From positions 1 through 50,373 of the forward strand of contig JANYGC010000097.1 of assembly GCA_025359425.1 (NCBI GenBank): 50,373 nucleotides of DNA. Direction: 5' to 3'. This document shows, piece after piece, positions 24,695-33,317 of the stretch. The position numbers and the translations under genes are program-made. The stretch is from Sphingomonadaceae bacterium. Its GTDB lineage: Bacteria; Pseudomonadota; Alphaproteobacteria; Sphingomonadales; Sphingomonadaceae. Below the pieces are notes generated by a model. The model saw only the letters and a program-made list of their open reading frames with translations. It had not been told where the DNA came from and did no database searches. Position 1 is the first letter of the stretch. Each line of letters starts with the position of its first letter.

Positions 24695-25515
24695 CAGCGC
24701 TTGCCGCGCAGCACGCGGTCGCGCGCGTGGTCTTGCGGGCTCTTGGCGTCGGCTTTGCCCGGCATCTTGAGCGTGGTCACAAATTTCTCGACCTCGGCGG
24801 TGCGCAGTTCGACCGCCATGCCGCGCGGCAGATCGAGCAGGCGGAACGGACCGTAAGCAGTGCGGATCAGGCGGCTGACCTCCAGCCCGAGATGTTCGAG
24901 CACGCGGCGCACTTCGCGGTTCTTGCCCTCGGTGATGGTGACTTCGATCCAGCGATTGCGCCCGGTGCTGCGCTCGATATTGGCGTTGATGTTGCCGTAC
25001 CGCATCCCGTCGATCTCGATCCCTTCGGCCAGTGCCTCAAGCTCGTTCTGGGTAATGTCGCCAAAGGTCCGCGCGCGATAGGTGCGCGGGACGCCCGAAC
25101 TGGGCAATTCCATCGCGCGCTTCAGCCCGCCGTCGTTGGTCAGCAGCAGCAATCCCTCGGTGTTGAAATCGAGCCGCCCGACCGGCATCACCCGCCCGGC
25201 ACCCTCTGGCATGGCATTGCGCAGCGCGGTGTAGATCGTCGGCCGCCCGGCCGGATCGCGCTCGGCGGTGATCAGCCCGGGGGGCTTGTTGAAAGCATAA
25301 AGCTTGGCCGCTTCGGCCGCCTTGACCGGATTGCCATCGACGGTGACGCCCCTCAGGCTGGTCAGCACGGTGTTGGGGGTGGTCAGCACCTCCTCGCCCA
25401 GCTTGACCCGGCCCTCGGCAATCATCCGCTCAACCTCGCGGCGGCTGGCGATGCCGGCGCGGGCGAGGAGCTTGGCGATGCGGTCACCCGCGCGGACTGG
25501 ATCGGAATTGCTCAT
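24694..25515 (-). CDS. rRNA pseudouridine synthase, RsuA/RluB/RluE family
   Basis: A 273-residue enzyme with an N-terminal S4 RNA-binding domain (DRIAKLLARAGIASRREVERM) and the catalytic segment VGRLDFNTEGLLLLTND, where Asp116 is the nucleophile. KPPGLITAE and GKNREVRRVLEHLG are further family motifs. Length and S4 domain fit RluB best (23S rRNA U2605), but RsuA and RluE cannot be excluded by eye. It leads a two-gene operon with rsmD. Confidence 0.92.
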   Translation of the reverse strand: MSNSDPVRAGDRIAKLLARAGIASRREVERMIAEGRVKLGEEVLTTPNTVLTSLRGVTVDGNPVKAAEAAKLYAFNKPPGLITAERDPAGRPTIYTALRNAMPEGAGRVMPVGRLDFNTEGLLLLTNDGGLKRAMELPSSGVPRTYRARTFGDITQNELEALAEGIEIDGMRYGNINANIERSTGRNRWIEVTITEGKNREVRRVLEHLGLEVSRLIRTAYGPFRLLDLPRGMAVELRTAEVEKFVTTLKMPGKADAKSPQDHARDRVLRGKR

Positions 25516-25558
25516 CGCCGCGCCTTAGCGGTATCACGCGCAAAGGTCACCCTGCCTT

Positions 25559-25711
25559 AGGTCCTCTCCATTTTGCGAAGCCAAATGGGGAGGTGGCAGT
25601 CGCTCTAGCGACTGACGGAGGGGTCTTGAACGCTGGCGGCAGTACCCCTCCGTCTCGGCTTCGCCGATCCACCTCCCCATTTGTGGCCTTCGCCAAAAAT
25701 GGAGAGGACCT
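25559..25711. repeat. Intergenic palindromic repeat AGGTCCTCTCC (copy A)
   Basis: A nested inverted repeat of about 153 bp. Outer arms are AGGTCCTCTCCATTTT and its complement at 25695-25711. Inside are CAAATGGGGAGGTGG and CCACCTCCCCATTTG, then GACGGAGGGG and CCCCTCCGTC around a unique core. It is closely related to copy B (36416-36569) and, for the outer arms, to copy C (38198-38237). No ORF is present. Together with the element at 25733-25853 it fills the 350-bp gap between the pseudouridine synthase and Rieske genes. Confidence 0.88.
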
Positions 25712-25732
25712 CATCGGGAGCTGTGAGCGACG

Positions 25733-25853
25733 ATTTTCCTACATCCACCCAGCCTGCTAAACCCGGTCAGGTTCATTCTACCCGTCAATCCAGTTCGTCC
25801 CGCCGACCCAGTATGCGCCGACTGCGTTTTGGTGTGACCTTCGTGTGACCTTT
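25733..25853 (+). repeat. Dispersed intergenic element, copy 1
   Basis: This 121-bp segment shares both ends with the inverted segment at 37963-38103. The left 30 bases, starting ATTTTCCTACATC, match copy 2 at 24 positions. The right 28 bases (25826-25853) match at 27 positions and consist of GTTTTG followed by two GTGTGACCTT units 12 nt apart. The middle is diverged except for short shared words (CATTCT, GTCAATCC). Copy 1 lies 21 bp from palindrome A and ends 12 bp before the 3' end of the Rieske gene. It could be a small non-autonomous mobile element, a family of structured RNAs, or a regulatory cassette. Confidence 0.65.
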
Positions 25854-25865
25854 GGCGCGCGATGC

Positions 25866-27047
25866 CTAACCGGCAGCCGCCAGCTGTTCCTCAAGGATTT
25901 CATGAAACCGCCGGATTCCGCCTTCGAGCGTACCAAGCGTCAGTTCGGGGATCACTCCGGTGCTCAGGCCTTGCTGGCCCAGTTCGGCCGCACGAAAATC
26001 TTCGCCGGCAAACACGGCCCCGTCGAGCAGGTCCCAGCTGCGCCGCCAGTGCGATTGTGCCTTCTGGGTTTGTGGCGCCTCGTCGATCAGCATGAAGTCT
26101 TCGACCAGCGTCGCGTCGTGCGCCTGCGGCCACAGCGCCATGATATTGATGTAGTCGGGGCTGACCACCACCACGGTGGCGGGGAACAGCTGGTAGGCAA
26201 AGGTGCCGACCTTGCGCAGCGCCGCCATGTCGGTGAAGTCGACGCCTTCGAGTTCCTCGGCACGGCAGACCAGGCTGCGCTGGTGCGGGCCGACGGTGTC
26301 GCTGCTCGATACGCCGTCGCGGAAGAACGGGCCGATGGTGGCCGAATGGAGCCGGGTGACGTGGTAGCTTTCAAGGAAAGCATCCATGATCAGCTTCCAG
26401 TTCGCTGCGACGGAATGGGTGCGCCGCTCGAACAGGTGAAGCCCGCGCATGTTGAACCGGTCGAAATCATCGCCGAGCTCGCGCGCCAACGCGAAATCGG
26501 GGGTCTTCCCCGCACCATACCAGATCAGCCCGCCCGCTTCGCAGCTGGGCAGCTCGATCAGGCTGTGTTCGTTCTTGTCGAGCCCGGGAAAGGTTTCAGG
26601 CCGCGGCAGTGCCAGCAGGCGCCCGTCGGTAGCGTACGTCCAGGCGTGATAGGGGCAGGTCAGCCGCTTGGCACAGTGGACTTCGCTGCCCTCGACCAAA
26701 CGCGTGCCGCGATGGCGGCAGACGTTCATGAAGACGTGCACCGCGCCCGCATTGTCGCGGGTGATCAGCAGCGGCCGGCCGGTCGCATCGTGCGGCACCG
26801 CCATGTTGTGATTCGGGATCAGCGCCGAGGGGCACAGCACTTGCGGCGCGCGGGCGAACAGCAGATCGGCCTCGCGCTGCCAGTATGTCGGATCAGTGTA
26901 AACCGAGGCCGGAACGGTCTGGATACCGCGATTGGGCCGGACTTCGCCCGCAGCATTCTGCCGGGCCAGCGCAAGCTGACCGGGGGTGGGGCCAAGCACC
27001 GGGCCGCTATCGGGGCCTGTGCCGGAGATCGTCGCCGCGCCGTCCAT
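25866..27047 (-). CDS. Rieske non-haem iron oxygenase, alpha subunit
   Basis: A 393-residue ring-hydroxylating oxygenase. The Rieske [2Fe-2S] ligands are Cys110-x-His112 and Cys131-x2-His134 (CRHRG and CPYHAW). The catalytic iron site is [14 protein letters not shown] with His229 and His234. No beta subunit, ferredoxin or reductase gene is near, so it probably works as a homo-oligomer with a shared electron supply, as in the choline/carnitine and demethylase-like branches. Substrate unknown. It is divergent from the AmpG-like transporter with 62 bp between starts, and the transporter could bring in its substrate. Confidence 0.9.
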   Translation of the reverse strand: MDGAATISGTGPDSGPVLGPTPGQLALARQNAAGEVRPNRGIQTVPASVYTDPTYWQREADLLFARAPQVLCPSALIPNHNMAVPHDATGRPLLITRDNAGAVHVFMNVCRHRGTRLVEGSEVHCAKRLTCPYHAWTYATDGRLLALPRPETFPGLDKNEHSLIELPSCEAGGLIWYGAGKTPDFALARELGDDFDRFNMRGLHLFERRTHSVAANWKLIMDAFLESYHVTRLHSATIGPFFRDGVSSSDTVGPHQRSLVCRAEELEGVDFTDMAALRKVGTFAYQLFPATVVVVSPDYINIMALWPQAHDATLVEDFMLIDEAPQTQKAQSHWRRSWDLLDGAVFAGEDFRAAELGQQGLSTGVIPELTLGTLEGGIRRFHEILEEQLAAAG

Positions 27048-27109
27048 CGGGACTGGTCATAGCGCGTTTGTTCGCTAGTCTCGCGCAAAATCTTCGAGAG
27101 GGTGAAAGC

Positions 27110-28471
27110 ATGTGGGTTACTTTAGGCATTGCCGCTGCTGCGATCGTCTTGATTCGGCTGCTGGCACCGCGCATTCCCGCCTTGCAGCCCTATCTCGAGC
27201 GCGAATCCCTGGCGGCGTTTTTCCTCGGAGTTTCGTCAGGGTTTCCCTACGCCATGATCGGCGCAACATTGACGACGCGACTGGCGCAAGATGGCATCGA
27301 CAAGAAGACGGTCACCGCCTTCACGCTCGCGTTTCTGGTCTATAATCTGAAGGTGTTTTGGGCCTGGGTAGTCGATGGTGTCCACTTGCCGGTTATCGGG
27401 CGGCTCGGTCAGCGGGTTTCATGGATGGTGCTGTCCGGCGTTTTGGTCATCGCTGCGGTGATCAATCTGGCGCTGGTCGATCCCGCAGCATCGCTTAGCG
27501 CGACCGTGCTCGCGGCGGTGCTGGTTGGGGTGGCTGGCGCGACGTTTGACATCGTCATCGATGCCTACCGGATCGAGACGCTCAAGCCATACCAGCTCGG
27601 CACCGGTTCGGGGATGTCGCAATACGGCTGGCGGATCGGCTCGGCCGGCGCGGGCGCGCTGGCCTTGGTGGTTTCCGCTCGGATGGGCTGGAGCGCCGCC
27701 TACATTGCATGCGCCGCATTCGCGCTTCCCGCCATGCTGACTGCGGTTCTGATGGGTGAGCCCGTCCGCCACCGCGAACCGACTGGCAAGAAGGGTCTAT
27801 CCGAAGTCTGGGCCTCGATCACCGGGCCGTTTGTGGAATTCTTCCAGCGCCACGGCGCAATGCTGGTCTTGCTGTTCATCCTGGTCCACAAAATCGGCGA
27901 TACACTCGCCAATCTAACCTTTCGATTGCTGTTCAACGATCTTGGCTTCAGCAATGACGAGATCGCTATTTACGACGTCGGGGTCGGTTTCTGGGCCTAT
28001 CTGATCGGGGTTTTCATCGGTGGCATCGCCTACGCCAAAATGGGCCTCAAACGCTCGGTGCTGCTGGCGCTGGTGCTGATGGGCGTTTCGAACCTGAGCT
28101 TTGCGGCACTGGCCGCGGCCGGTCATTCAAACATCGGCATGGCCGCAGCAATCGGCTTTGAAAACATCGCCTCGGGTTACGGCGGGGTCGTCGTTGTCGC
28201 CTATTTCTCGGCGCTGTGCGACCTGCGCTTCACTGCCTCGCAGTATGCGCTGATCTCGGCAGGAGCCAGCGTGATCGGGCGGTTTGTCACGGGCACCACC
28301 GCAGGCAGCATGATCGAAGGCTTTGGCTATGTGAATTTCTATCTGCTCACCACGGTTCTGGCGTTGCCGGGGATCGTGCTGTTCTGGTGGATGAGCCGCA
28401 CGGGGCTGATCGATGCGGCCATGGGCACGGCCGGCGGCGGCAGCGACGGCGATGCGGAGACAGCGCCGTGA
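27110..28471 (+). CDS. MFS transporter, AmpG-like
   Basis: A 453-residue, roughly 12-helix major facilitator beginning at ATG 27110 behind GAGAGGG. The first half has FFLGVSSGFPYAMIGATLTTRLAQDGID and the second RIGSAGAGALAL, matching the AmpG/PAT-SLC33 branch, whose best-known member imports anhydro-muropeptides for recycling. No peptidoglycan recycling gene is adjacent and the branch also includes siderophore and acetyl-CoA carriers, so the substrate stays open. Its TGA abuts the TCA that is the folC stop on the other strand. Confidence 0.85.
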   Translation: MWVTLGIAAAAIVLIRLLAPRIPALQPYLERESLAAFFLGVSSGFPYAMIGATLTTRLAQDGIDKKTVTAFTLAFLVYNLKVFWAWVVDGVHLPVIGRLGQRVSWMVLSGVLVIAAVINLALVDPAASLSATVLAAVLVGVAGATFDIVIDAYRIETLKPYQLGTGSGMSQYGWRIGSAGAGALALVVSARMGWSAAYIACAAFALPAMLTAVLMGEPVRHREPTGKKGLSEVWASITGPFVEFFQRHGAMLVLLFILVHKIGDTLANLTFRLLFNDLGFSNDEIAIYDVGVGFWAYLIGVFIGGIAYAKMGLKRSVLLALVLMGVSNLSFAALAAAGHSNIGMAAAIGFENIASGYGGVVVVAYFSALCDLRFTASQYALISAGASVIGRFVTGTTAGSMIEGFGYVNFYLLTTVLALPGIVLFWWMSRTGLIDAAMGTAGGGSDGDAETAP

Positions 28472-29779
28472 TCAGTCCGGCAGTTCCCGGTTGAGCCGCA
28501 GGACTTCGCCGGCAAGATAGAGCGACCCGGCGATCAGGACATCGCCGCCCGCTGGCAGCGCTGCAAGCGCGGCGGGGACATCGGCGAAGCTGTGCACTGG
28601 CAGATCGGAATGCGGCGCGAAGGCTTCGGGACGGTGCGCCTCGTGGCCCGGCGCTGGCACCACCGAGAGACTGTGCAACATGCCCCGCAGCGGCGCGACG
28701 ATGGCCGCCGGGTCCTTGCTGGTCAGCATCCCGGTGATGAGGTGAAGCGGTGCGTGATCCCCGAAAAACCGCGCAATCGCCAGCCCGGCATCGGCATTGT
28801 GCCCGCCATCGAGCCACACCCTGCGCCCCGGCACCACAGCCGTCAGCGGGCCGTCGCCCAGCAGCTGCAACCGCGCCGGCCAACGGGCCGCGCGGATACC
28901 TTGCGCCATCGCCTTGGGCGCAACCTCGATCTGCGACTGGTGCCGCAGCATCGCCACCGCGAGCGCGGCGTTGTCGGCCTGATGCGTTCCGGCCAGTGCG
29001 GGAAGGGGCAGATCGAGGGATCCATGGCGATCTCGGTATGCGATGCCGCCGCCCACTTCGGCAAACCAGTCGAGATCGCGGAGCGCGGTTTTGGCGCCGA
29101 CCACCATCGCGTGCTCGATGATCGTGCGGGTCATGGCGGGGCGGTAGGCCTGTGTCACCAGCGGTACGCCGGGCCGGGCAATCCCGGCCTTCTCGAATGC
29201 AATCCGGCACAGCGGCTCCTGCGGCACGCCGACCTCGGGCACCAGCAGGAACGCCTCGTGATCGATCCCGAGCGAGGCGATCCCGCAGGCGGCCTGGCCA
29301 TCCAGCACATTGGTCGCATCGAACCGTCCGCCGAGCCCGACCTCGATCACGCAGGCATCGGCGGGTTCGCGGTGGAAGGCGAGGAAGGTCGCGGCGGCGG
29401 TGACCTCAAAGAAACTCGGCGCAAGGTCCTCGCCCGCGTCGAGCACCTCGTTGAGCAAGGCGGCGAGATGAGCGTCCTCGATCAGCTTGCCGGCGATGCG
29501 GATGCGTTCGTTATAGCGCACCAGGTGCGGCTTGGTCGCGGCGTGAACGCGGTAACCCTGCGCCTCGAGCATCGCGCGCAGGAAGGCGCAGGTCGAGCCT
29601 TTGCCGTTGGTCCCGGCGACGTGAAACACTGGCGGCAGCTCGCGCTGCGGATTGCCGAGGCGGCCTAGCAGCGCGTGGATCGTCTCGAGGCCCAGCCGCC
29701 CTTGTGGCAGGCTCAGTGCGCCCAGTCGATCCAGCTGCGCCTGAACGGCAGGGGAGTCGGATGTGGCGAAGTCGCGCAA
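28472..29779 (-). CDS. folC: Bifunctional folylpolyglutamate/dihydrofolate synthase
   Basis: A 435-residue Mur-ligase-type enzyme with the ATP loop GTNGKGS (56-62), the KPHLVRYNERIR segment and VIEVGLGGRFDATNV, all diagnostic of FolC. It adds glutamate to dihydropteroate and to folates in the cytoplasm. It is the last gene of the trpB-smORF-trpA-accD-folC series, 5 bp after accD, the arrangement usual in alphaproteobacteria. Confidence 0.95.
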   Translation of the reverse strand: MRDFATSDSPAVQAQLDRLGALSLPQGRLGLETIHALLGRLGNPQRELPPVFHVAGTNGKGSTCAFLRAMLEAQGYRVHAATKPHLVRYNERIRIAGKLIEDAHLAALLNEVLDAGEDLAPSFFEVTAAATFLAFHREPADACVIEVGLGGRFDATNVLDGQAACGIASLGIDHEAFLLVPEVGVPQEPLCRIAFEKAGIARPGVPLVTQAYRPAMTRTIIEHAMVVGAKTALRDLDWFAEVGGGIAYRDRHGSLDLPLPALAGTHQADNAALAVAMLRHQSQIEVAPKAMAQGIRAARWPARLQLLGDGPLTAVVPGRRVWLDGGHNADAGLAIARFFGDHAPLHLITGMLTSKDPAAIVAPLRGMLHSLSVVPAPGHEAHRPEAFAPHSDLPVHSFADVPAALAALPAGGDVLIAGSLYLAGEVLRLNRELPD

Positions 29780-29784
29780 GCGGA

Positions 29785-30633
29785 TCAGGCCGCCCGCGCC
29801 GCGCCCAGGTAGTCCAGCACCGATGCGAGCGTATCACGCAATGCATGGCGGTGCGTCACCATGTCGATCATGCCGTGGGCGAGCAGATATTCGGCGCGCT
29901 GGAAGCCTTCGGGCAGTTTCTCGCGGATCGTGTCCTGGATCACCCGCTGGCCGGCAAAGCCGATCAGGCAACCGGGCTCGGCAATCTGCACGTCGCCGAG
30001 CATGGCATAGCTGGCGGTGACGCCGCCGGTGGTCGGGTCGGTCAGCACCACAATGTAAGGCAGCCCGGCGCGCTTGAGGCGCTGGATCGCCACGGTCGCC
30101 TTGGGCATCTGCATCAGGCTGAGGATACCCTCCTGCATCCGCGCGCCACCCGCCGCAGTGCAGATCACGTAGGGCACCTGCTCCTTAATCGCGCGGTCGG
30201 TCCCGGCGACGAACGTCTGGCCGACCGCCAGCCCCATCGATCCGCCCATGAAAGCGAAGTCCTGCACCCCGAGCACGCACTTGTGCCCTTCGATCGCGCC
30301 CAGTGCATTGGTCAGCGCATCGGGATGCGGGTTGGCGGCGCGGGCAGCCTTGAGCCGGTCGGGATATTTCTTCTGGTCGCGGAACTTGAGCGGGTCTTCC
30401 TTGACGCGTGGCGTCTCGAGGACCGTGAAGCCTTCGTCGAGCAGCTGCGCGAACCGCGCATTGGCCCCGATCCGCCCGTGATGGTCGCAGCGCGGGCAGA
30501 CGTTCTGATTGGCCTCATACTCCTGCGTGAACAGCATTTCCTTGCACGAAGGGCAGCTGATCCACAGGTTATCGGGGGTGTCGCGCTTGTCCTGAAAGGG
30601 CAACGCTTTGCGAACGCGGTCTAGCCAACTCAT
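29785..30633 (-). CDS. accD: Acetyl-CoA carboxylase carboxyltransferase subunit beta
   Basis: A 282-residue protein with an N-terminal zinc ribbon, Cys27, Cys30, Cys46 and Cys49 (CPSC...CPRC), then the crotonase-like carboxyltransferase domain ([34 protein letters not shown]). With AccA it transfers carboxyl from biotin to acetyl-CoA, the first step of fatty acid synthesis. It is followed closely by folC. Its 5' side is unusual: a long inverted repeat (30687-30913) separates it from trpA, so it may be transcribed separately. Confidence 0.97.
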   Translation of the reverse strand: MSWLDRVRKALPFQDKRDTPDNLWISCPSCKEMLFTQEYEANQNVCPRCDHHGRIGANARFAQLLDEGFTVLETPRVKEDPLKFRDQKKYPDRLKAARAANPHPDALTNALGAIEGHKCVLGVQDFAFMGGSMGLAVGQTFVAGTDRAIKEQVPYVICTAAGGARMQEGILSLMQMPKATVAIQRLKRAGLPYIVVLTDPTTGGVTASYAMLGDVQIAEPGCLIGFAGQRVIQDTIREKLPEGFQRAEYLLAHGMIDMVTHRHALRDTLASVLDYLGAARAA

Positions 30634-30686
30634 GTGGGCGGCTTAGCGCAGTGTTGCGCCGTTTGCGAGAGTAGAAAGGGAGGAGG

Positions 30687-30913
30687 GTTCACGCAAAGGC
30701 GCAAAGGCGCAAAGGGGTAGAAAGATTTGCTCGCGCAGAGTTCGCAGAGGACGCAAAGAGTTTTCGCCCGCCGCAGGCGTAACTCATTTTGCGAAGGTGC
30801 CTGCTGGACCTGATTGAGAATAAAAGCGGCTTTGCCGTCCGCACTACACCTCAGCGTTCTTTGCGAACTCTGCGCGAGCAAATCTTTCTACCCCTTTGCG
30901 CCTTTACGTGAAC
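30687..30913. repeat. Long inverted repeat of the GCGCAAAGG family (copy 1)
   Basis: The left arm (30687-30760) starts with tandem GCAAAGGC units and continues through AAAGATTTGCTCGCGCAGAG; the right arm (30857-30913) is its complement, with over 40 consecutive bases matching and one fewer GCAAAGGC unit. About 100 bp of unrelated DNA lies between. It fills nearly the whole gap between trpA and accD, and its last base is the first base of the trpA stop codon triplet. Transcribed RNA would form a very stable stem in the middle of the operon. Confidence 0.88.
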
Positions 30914-31695
30914 TACTTCTCCCGAGCCGAATGCACCGCATCAGCGAGACTGCGCGTCAATCCCTGCACCGGGCCAGCAGCGTTTGCGCCGTGCTGCGCG
31001 ACCAGTTCGACCAAGGCCGAACCGACCACCACGCCGTCGGCGACCTTGGCAATCGCGGCGGCTTGCTCGGGGGTGCGCACGCCAAAGCCGACCGCGACGG
31101 GGATCGTCGCGCTGGCCTTGAGCCGCGCGACGGCTTCCTCGATGCTCGCCTGCGCGGCCTGTTGCAGCCCGGTGATCCCGGCGACCGAAACGTAATAGAG
31201 AAACCCCGACGAACCATCGAGCACCGCGGGCAGCCGCGCCGCATTGGTGGTGGGCGTAGCGAGGCGGATCAGCGCGACGCCTGCACCGCGCAGCGCCGGG
31301 CCAAGCTCGGGGTCTTCCTCCGGCGGGATATCGACGCAGATCACCCCGTCGATCCCGGCCTTGACGCACTCTGCCGCGAACCATTCCGGCCCGCGCGTGA
31401 TCATCGGGTTGGCATAGCCCATCAGCACCAGCGGCACTTCAGGATGGCGCGCGCGGAAGGCGGCGGCGATGTGGAAGATGTCGGCGGTGGTCGTCCCCGC
31501 GCCAAGGCTGCGTAAGTTGGCCTGCTGGATCGCCGGGCCGTCGGCCATCGGATCGGTGAACGGCATCCCCAACTCGATCACATCCGCGCCGCCCGCGACC
31601 AGCGCGTCGAGGATCGCGGCGGTCGGGCCGTCGCCGCCGGTGATGAAGGTGACCAGGGCAGGGCCCCTGACGAAAGCGGTGGCGAGGCGGGTCAT
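30913..31695 (-). CDS. trpA: Tryptophan synthase alpha subunit
   Basis: A 260-residue TIM-barrel enzyme that cleaves indole-3-glycerol phosphate to indole. The catalytic pair is Glu41 and Asp52 in VIELGMPFTDPMADGP. GYANPM, YYVSVAGITG and GFGVRTPEQ are further family segments. Its ATG overlaps the stop of the small membrane protein gene by four bases (ATGA). The C-terminal codons (SAREK) run directly into the long inverted repeat, which may have replaced the original 3' end. Confidence 0.96.
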   Translation of the reverse strand: MTRLATAFVRGPALVTFITGGDGPTAAILDALVAGGADVIELGMPFTDPMADGPAIQQANLRSLGAGTTTADIFHIAAAFRARHPEVPLVLMGYANPMITRGPEWFAAECVKAGIDGVICVDIPPEEDPELGPALRGAGVALIRLATPTTNAARLPAVLDGSSGFLYYVSVAGITGLQQAAQASIEEAVARLKASATIPVAVGFGVRTPEQAAAIAKVADGVVVGSALVELVAQHGANAAGPVQGLTRSLADAVHSAREK

Positions 31696-31874
31696 TTACG
31701 CCGACTTCTAATGTAAGCCACTACAACTGCCGACGCTATTGCTGCAATGAACAAGATGGCAGCTATCGGAAGAATGCTCTCCGTTGGCAGCACAAGTGGA
31801 TCGTAAAAGCCATACGTCCCGCAATCGTATTTGCAGTCGGGAGCAGCGTTTGTGGCAGGCGAAAGCAAAATCAC
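31692..31874 (-). CDS. 60-residue membrane microprotein between trpB and trpA
   Basis: A small ORF overlaps trpB by four bases (GTGA, GTG start) and trpA by four bases (ATGA), so all three are translationally coupled. The product has a polar N-terminal part with Cys14 and Cys18 (DCKYDC), a hydrophobic helix at about 34-54 ([21 protein letters not shown]), and a positive tail RSRRK; this predicts N-outside, C-inside topology. Codon use and base composition are much less GC-rich than trpB and trpA. In other bacteria trpB and trpA normally adjoin with no gene between. I recognise no family. Confidence 0.7.
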   Translation of the reverse strand: MILLSPATNAAPDCKYDCGTYGFYDPLVLPTESILPIAAILFIAAIASAVVVAYIRSRRK

Positions 31875-33088
31875 AACGTCACCCCCAGATGCTCCGCCAC
31901 CGCGAAGATGTCTTTATCCCCCCGCCCGCACAAGTTGACGAGCACGATCTGGTCCTTGTCCATGGTCGGCGCGATCTTCTTCACGGCGGCAATCGCATGG
32001 GCCGGTTCGAGCGCGGGGATGATGCCTTCGGTGCGGCATAGCAGCTGGAACCCGTCGAGCGCTTCGACATCGGTGACGCTGGTGTAATCGACCCGGCCGA
32101 CATCGCGCAGCCAGGCGTGCTCGGGGCCGATTCCGGGATAGTCGAGGCCCGCGCTGATTGAGTGGCCTTCGGTGATCTGGCCGTCAGCGTCCTGCAGCAG
32201 ATAGGTCTTGTTGCCGTGGAGAATGCCGGGGCGGCCACCGGCAAGGCTCGCGGCGTGCTCCTTGTCGAGCCCGTGCCCGGCCGCTTCGACCCCGAGCATC
32301 CTGACTTCAGGGTCGTCGAGGAACGGATGGAACAGCCCGATCGCGTTGCTGCCCCCGCCGATCGCTGCGACCAGCAGGTCGGGCAGGCGGCCCACCCGGC
32401 TCAGCATCTGCGCGCGGGCTTCCTTGCCGATCACAGATTGGAAATCGCGGACCAGTTCGGGGTAGGGGTGCGGGCCCGCCGCGGTGCCGATGATGTAGAA
32501 GGTGTCGTGGACATTGGCGACCCAGTCGCGCAGCGCCTCGTTCATCGCGTCCTTGAGCGTCGCCGCGCCGGCGGTGACCGGGACCACCGTGGCGCCGAGC
32601 AGCTTCATGCGGAACACGTTGGGGGCTTGGCGCGCCACGTCGGTCGCGCCCATGAAGATCACGCAGGGGAGCCCGAACCGCGCGCAGACCGTCGCGGTGG
32701 CGACGCCGTGCTGACCCGCACCGGTTTCGGCGATGATCCGGGTCTTGCCCATGCGGATCGCCAGCAAGATCTGCCCGACGCAATTGTTGATCTTGTGCGC
32801 GCCGGTGTGGTTGAGCTCGTCACGTTTGAACCACACTTGTGCACCGCTCAGCTCCTCTGTGAGCCGCGGTGCGAAGTAGAGCGGGCTGGGGCGTCCGACG
32901 TAATGTTCGAGCAGGTCATCGAATTCGGCTTGAAATGCCGGGTCGGCCTTGGCTCTGGTGTACTCGGCCTCCAGCTCAAGCACGAGCGGCATCAGCGTTT
33001 CGGCCACGTAACGCCCGCCGAACTGGCCGAAATGGCCGCGCTCGTCAGGCTGGGTGCGGAATGAATTCTGAGTTGGGGCGGTGGTCAT
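31871..33088 (-). CDS. trpB: Tryptophan synthase beta subunit
   Basis: A 405-residue PLP enzyme that condenses indole and serine to tryptophan. The PLP lysine is Lys99 in [12 protein letters not shown], and the glycine-rich phosphate-binding loop is [10 protein letters not shown]. The start at 33088 gives the expected N-terminus ahead of [11 protein letters not shown]; an upstream in-frame ATG at 33139 is less likely. It heads the trpB-smORF-trpA group here, separated from trpF by an oppositely oriented gene, so it must have its own promoter. No Trp-rich leader peptide or attenuator is visible in the 229-bp upstream region. Confidence 0.97.
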   Translation of the reverse strand: MTTAPTQNSFRTQPDERGHFGQFGGRYVAETLMPLVLELEAEYTRAKADPAFQAEFDDLLEHYVGRPSPLYFAPRLTEELSGAQVWFKRDELNHTGAHKINNCVGQILLAIRMGKTRIIAETGAGQHGVATATVCARFGLPCVIFMGATDVARQAPNVFRMKLLGATVVPVTAGAATLKDAMNEALRDWVANVHDTFYIIGTAAGPHPYPELVRDFQSVIGKEARAQMLSRVGRLPDLLVAAIGGGSNAIGLFHPFLDDPEVRMLGVEAAGHGLDKEHAASLAGGRPGILHGNKTYLLQDADGQITEGHSISAGLDYPGIGPEHAWLRDVGRVDYTSVTDVEALDGFQLLCRTEGIIPALEPAHAIAAVKKIAPTMDKDQIVLVNLCGRGDKDIFAVAEHLGVTL

Positions 33089-33190
33089 ATCGCGTTCGCG
33101 CTTGGCAGAGCAGGGCCGCCAAGTCCAGCCTTTGGGCACTGCACATTGCTTAACGGCTTGGTAACATTACATTCCATTCATGTCTCTATC

Positions 33191-33206
33191 TGTGTTAATT
33201 AAGACA
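33191..33206. promoter_or_regulatory. A/T-rich imperfect palindrome between trpB and an OMP gene
   Basis: TGTGTTAATTAAGACA is a 16-bp dyad with one mismatched pair, centred in the A/T-rich part of the divergent spacer (about 33160-33260). Position and symmetry suit a binding site for a dimeric regulator of either or both genes. Confidence 0.35.
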
Positions 33207-33317
33207 CAATCAAGCGTAGTTTGGGAACTATCTAACGATGTGTTCATTCTGGTGACAGGTTCAGCCGCCCATTCGGGCCGCACGTCCTCTCGTAGGGCGA
33301 TCACCAAGGAGCATACC

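Noticed and set aside
25741..25785. Resemblance to the small SRP RNA (CTGCTAAACCCGGTCAGG) on the plus strand.
   Set aside because: The first half of the SRP hairpin is matched, but the conserved GGAAGGAAGCAGCC partner is missing. The match lies inside the dispersed element, whose other copy has CTGCCAAAC without the rest.
25741..25790. Minus-strand TGAACCTGACCGGGTTTAGCAGG recalls the 3' part of a TPP riboswitch.
   Set aside because: The CUGAGA box and the opposite arm are absent, and no thiamine gene is downstream.
30687..30760. Regular GCAAAGGC units considered as a CRISPR or VNTR array.
   Set aside because: Units are contiguous with no spacers and belong to the arms of an inverted repeat; no cas genes are present.
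33089..33317. Search for a trp leader peptide or attenuator ahead of trpB.
   Set aside because: No short ORF with clustered Trp codons and no terminator/antiterminator pair was found on the minus strand.
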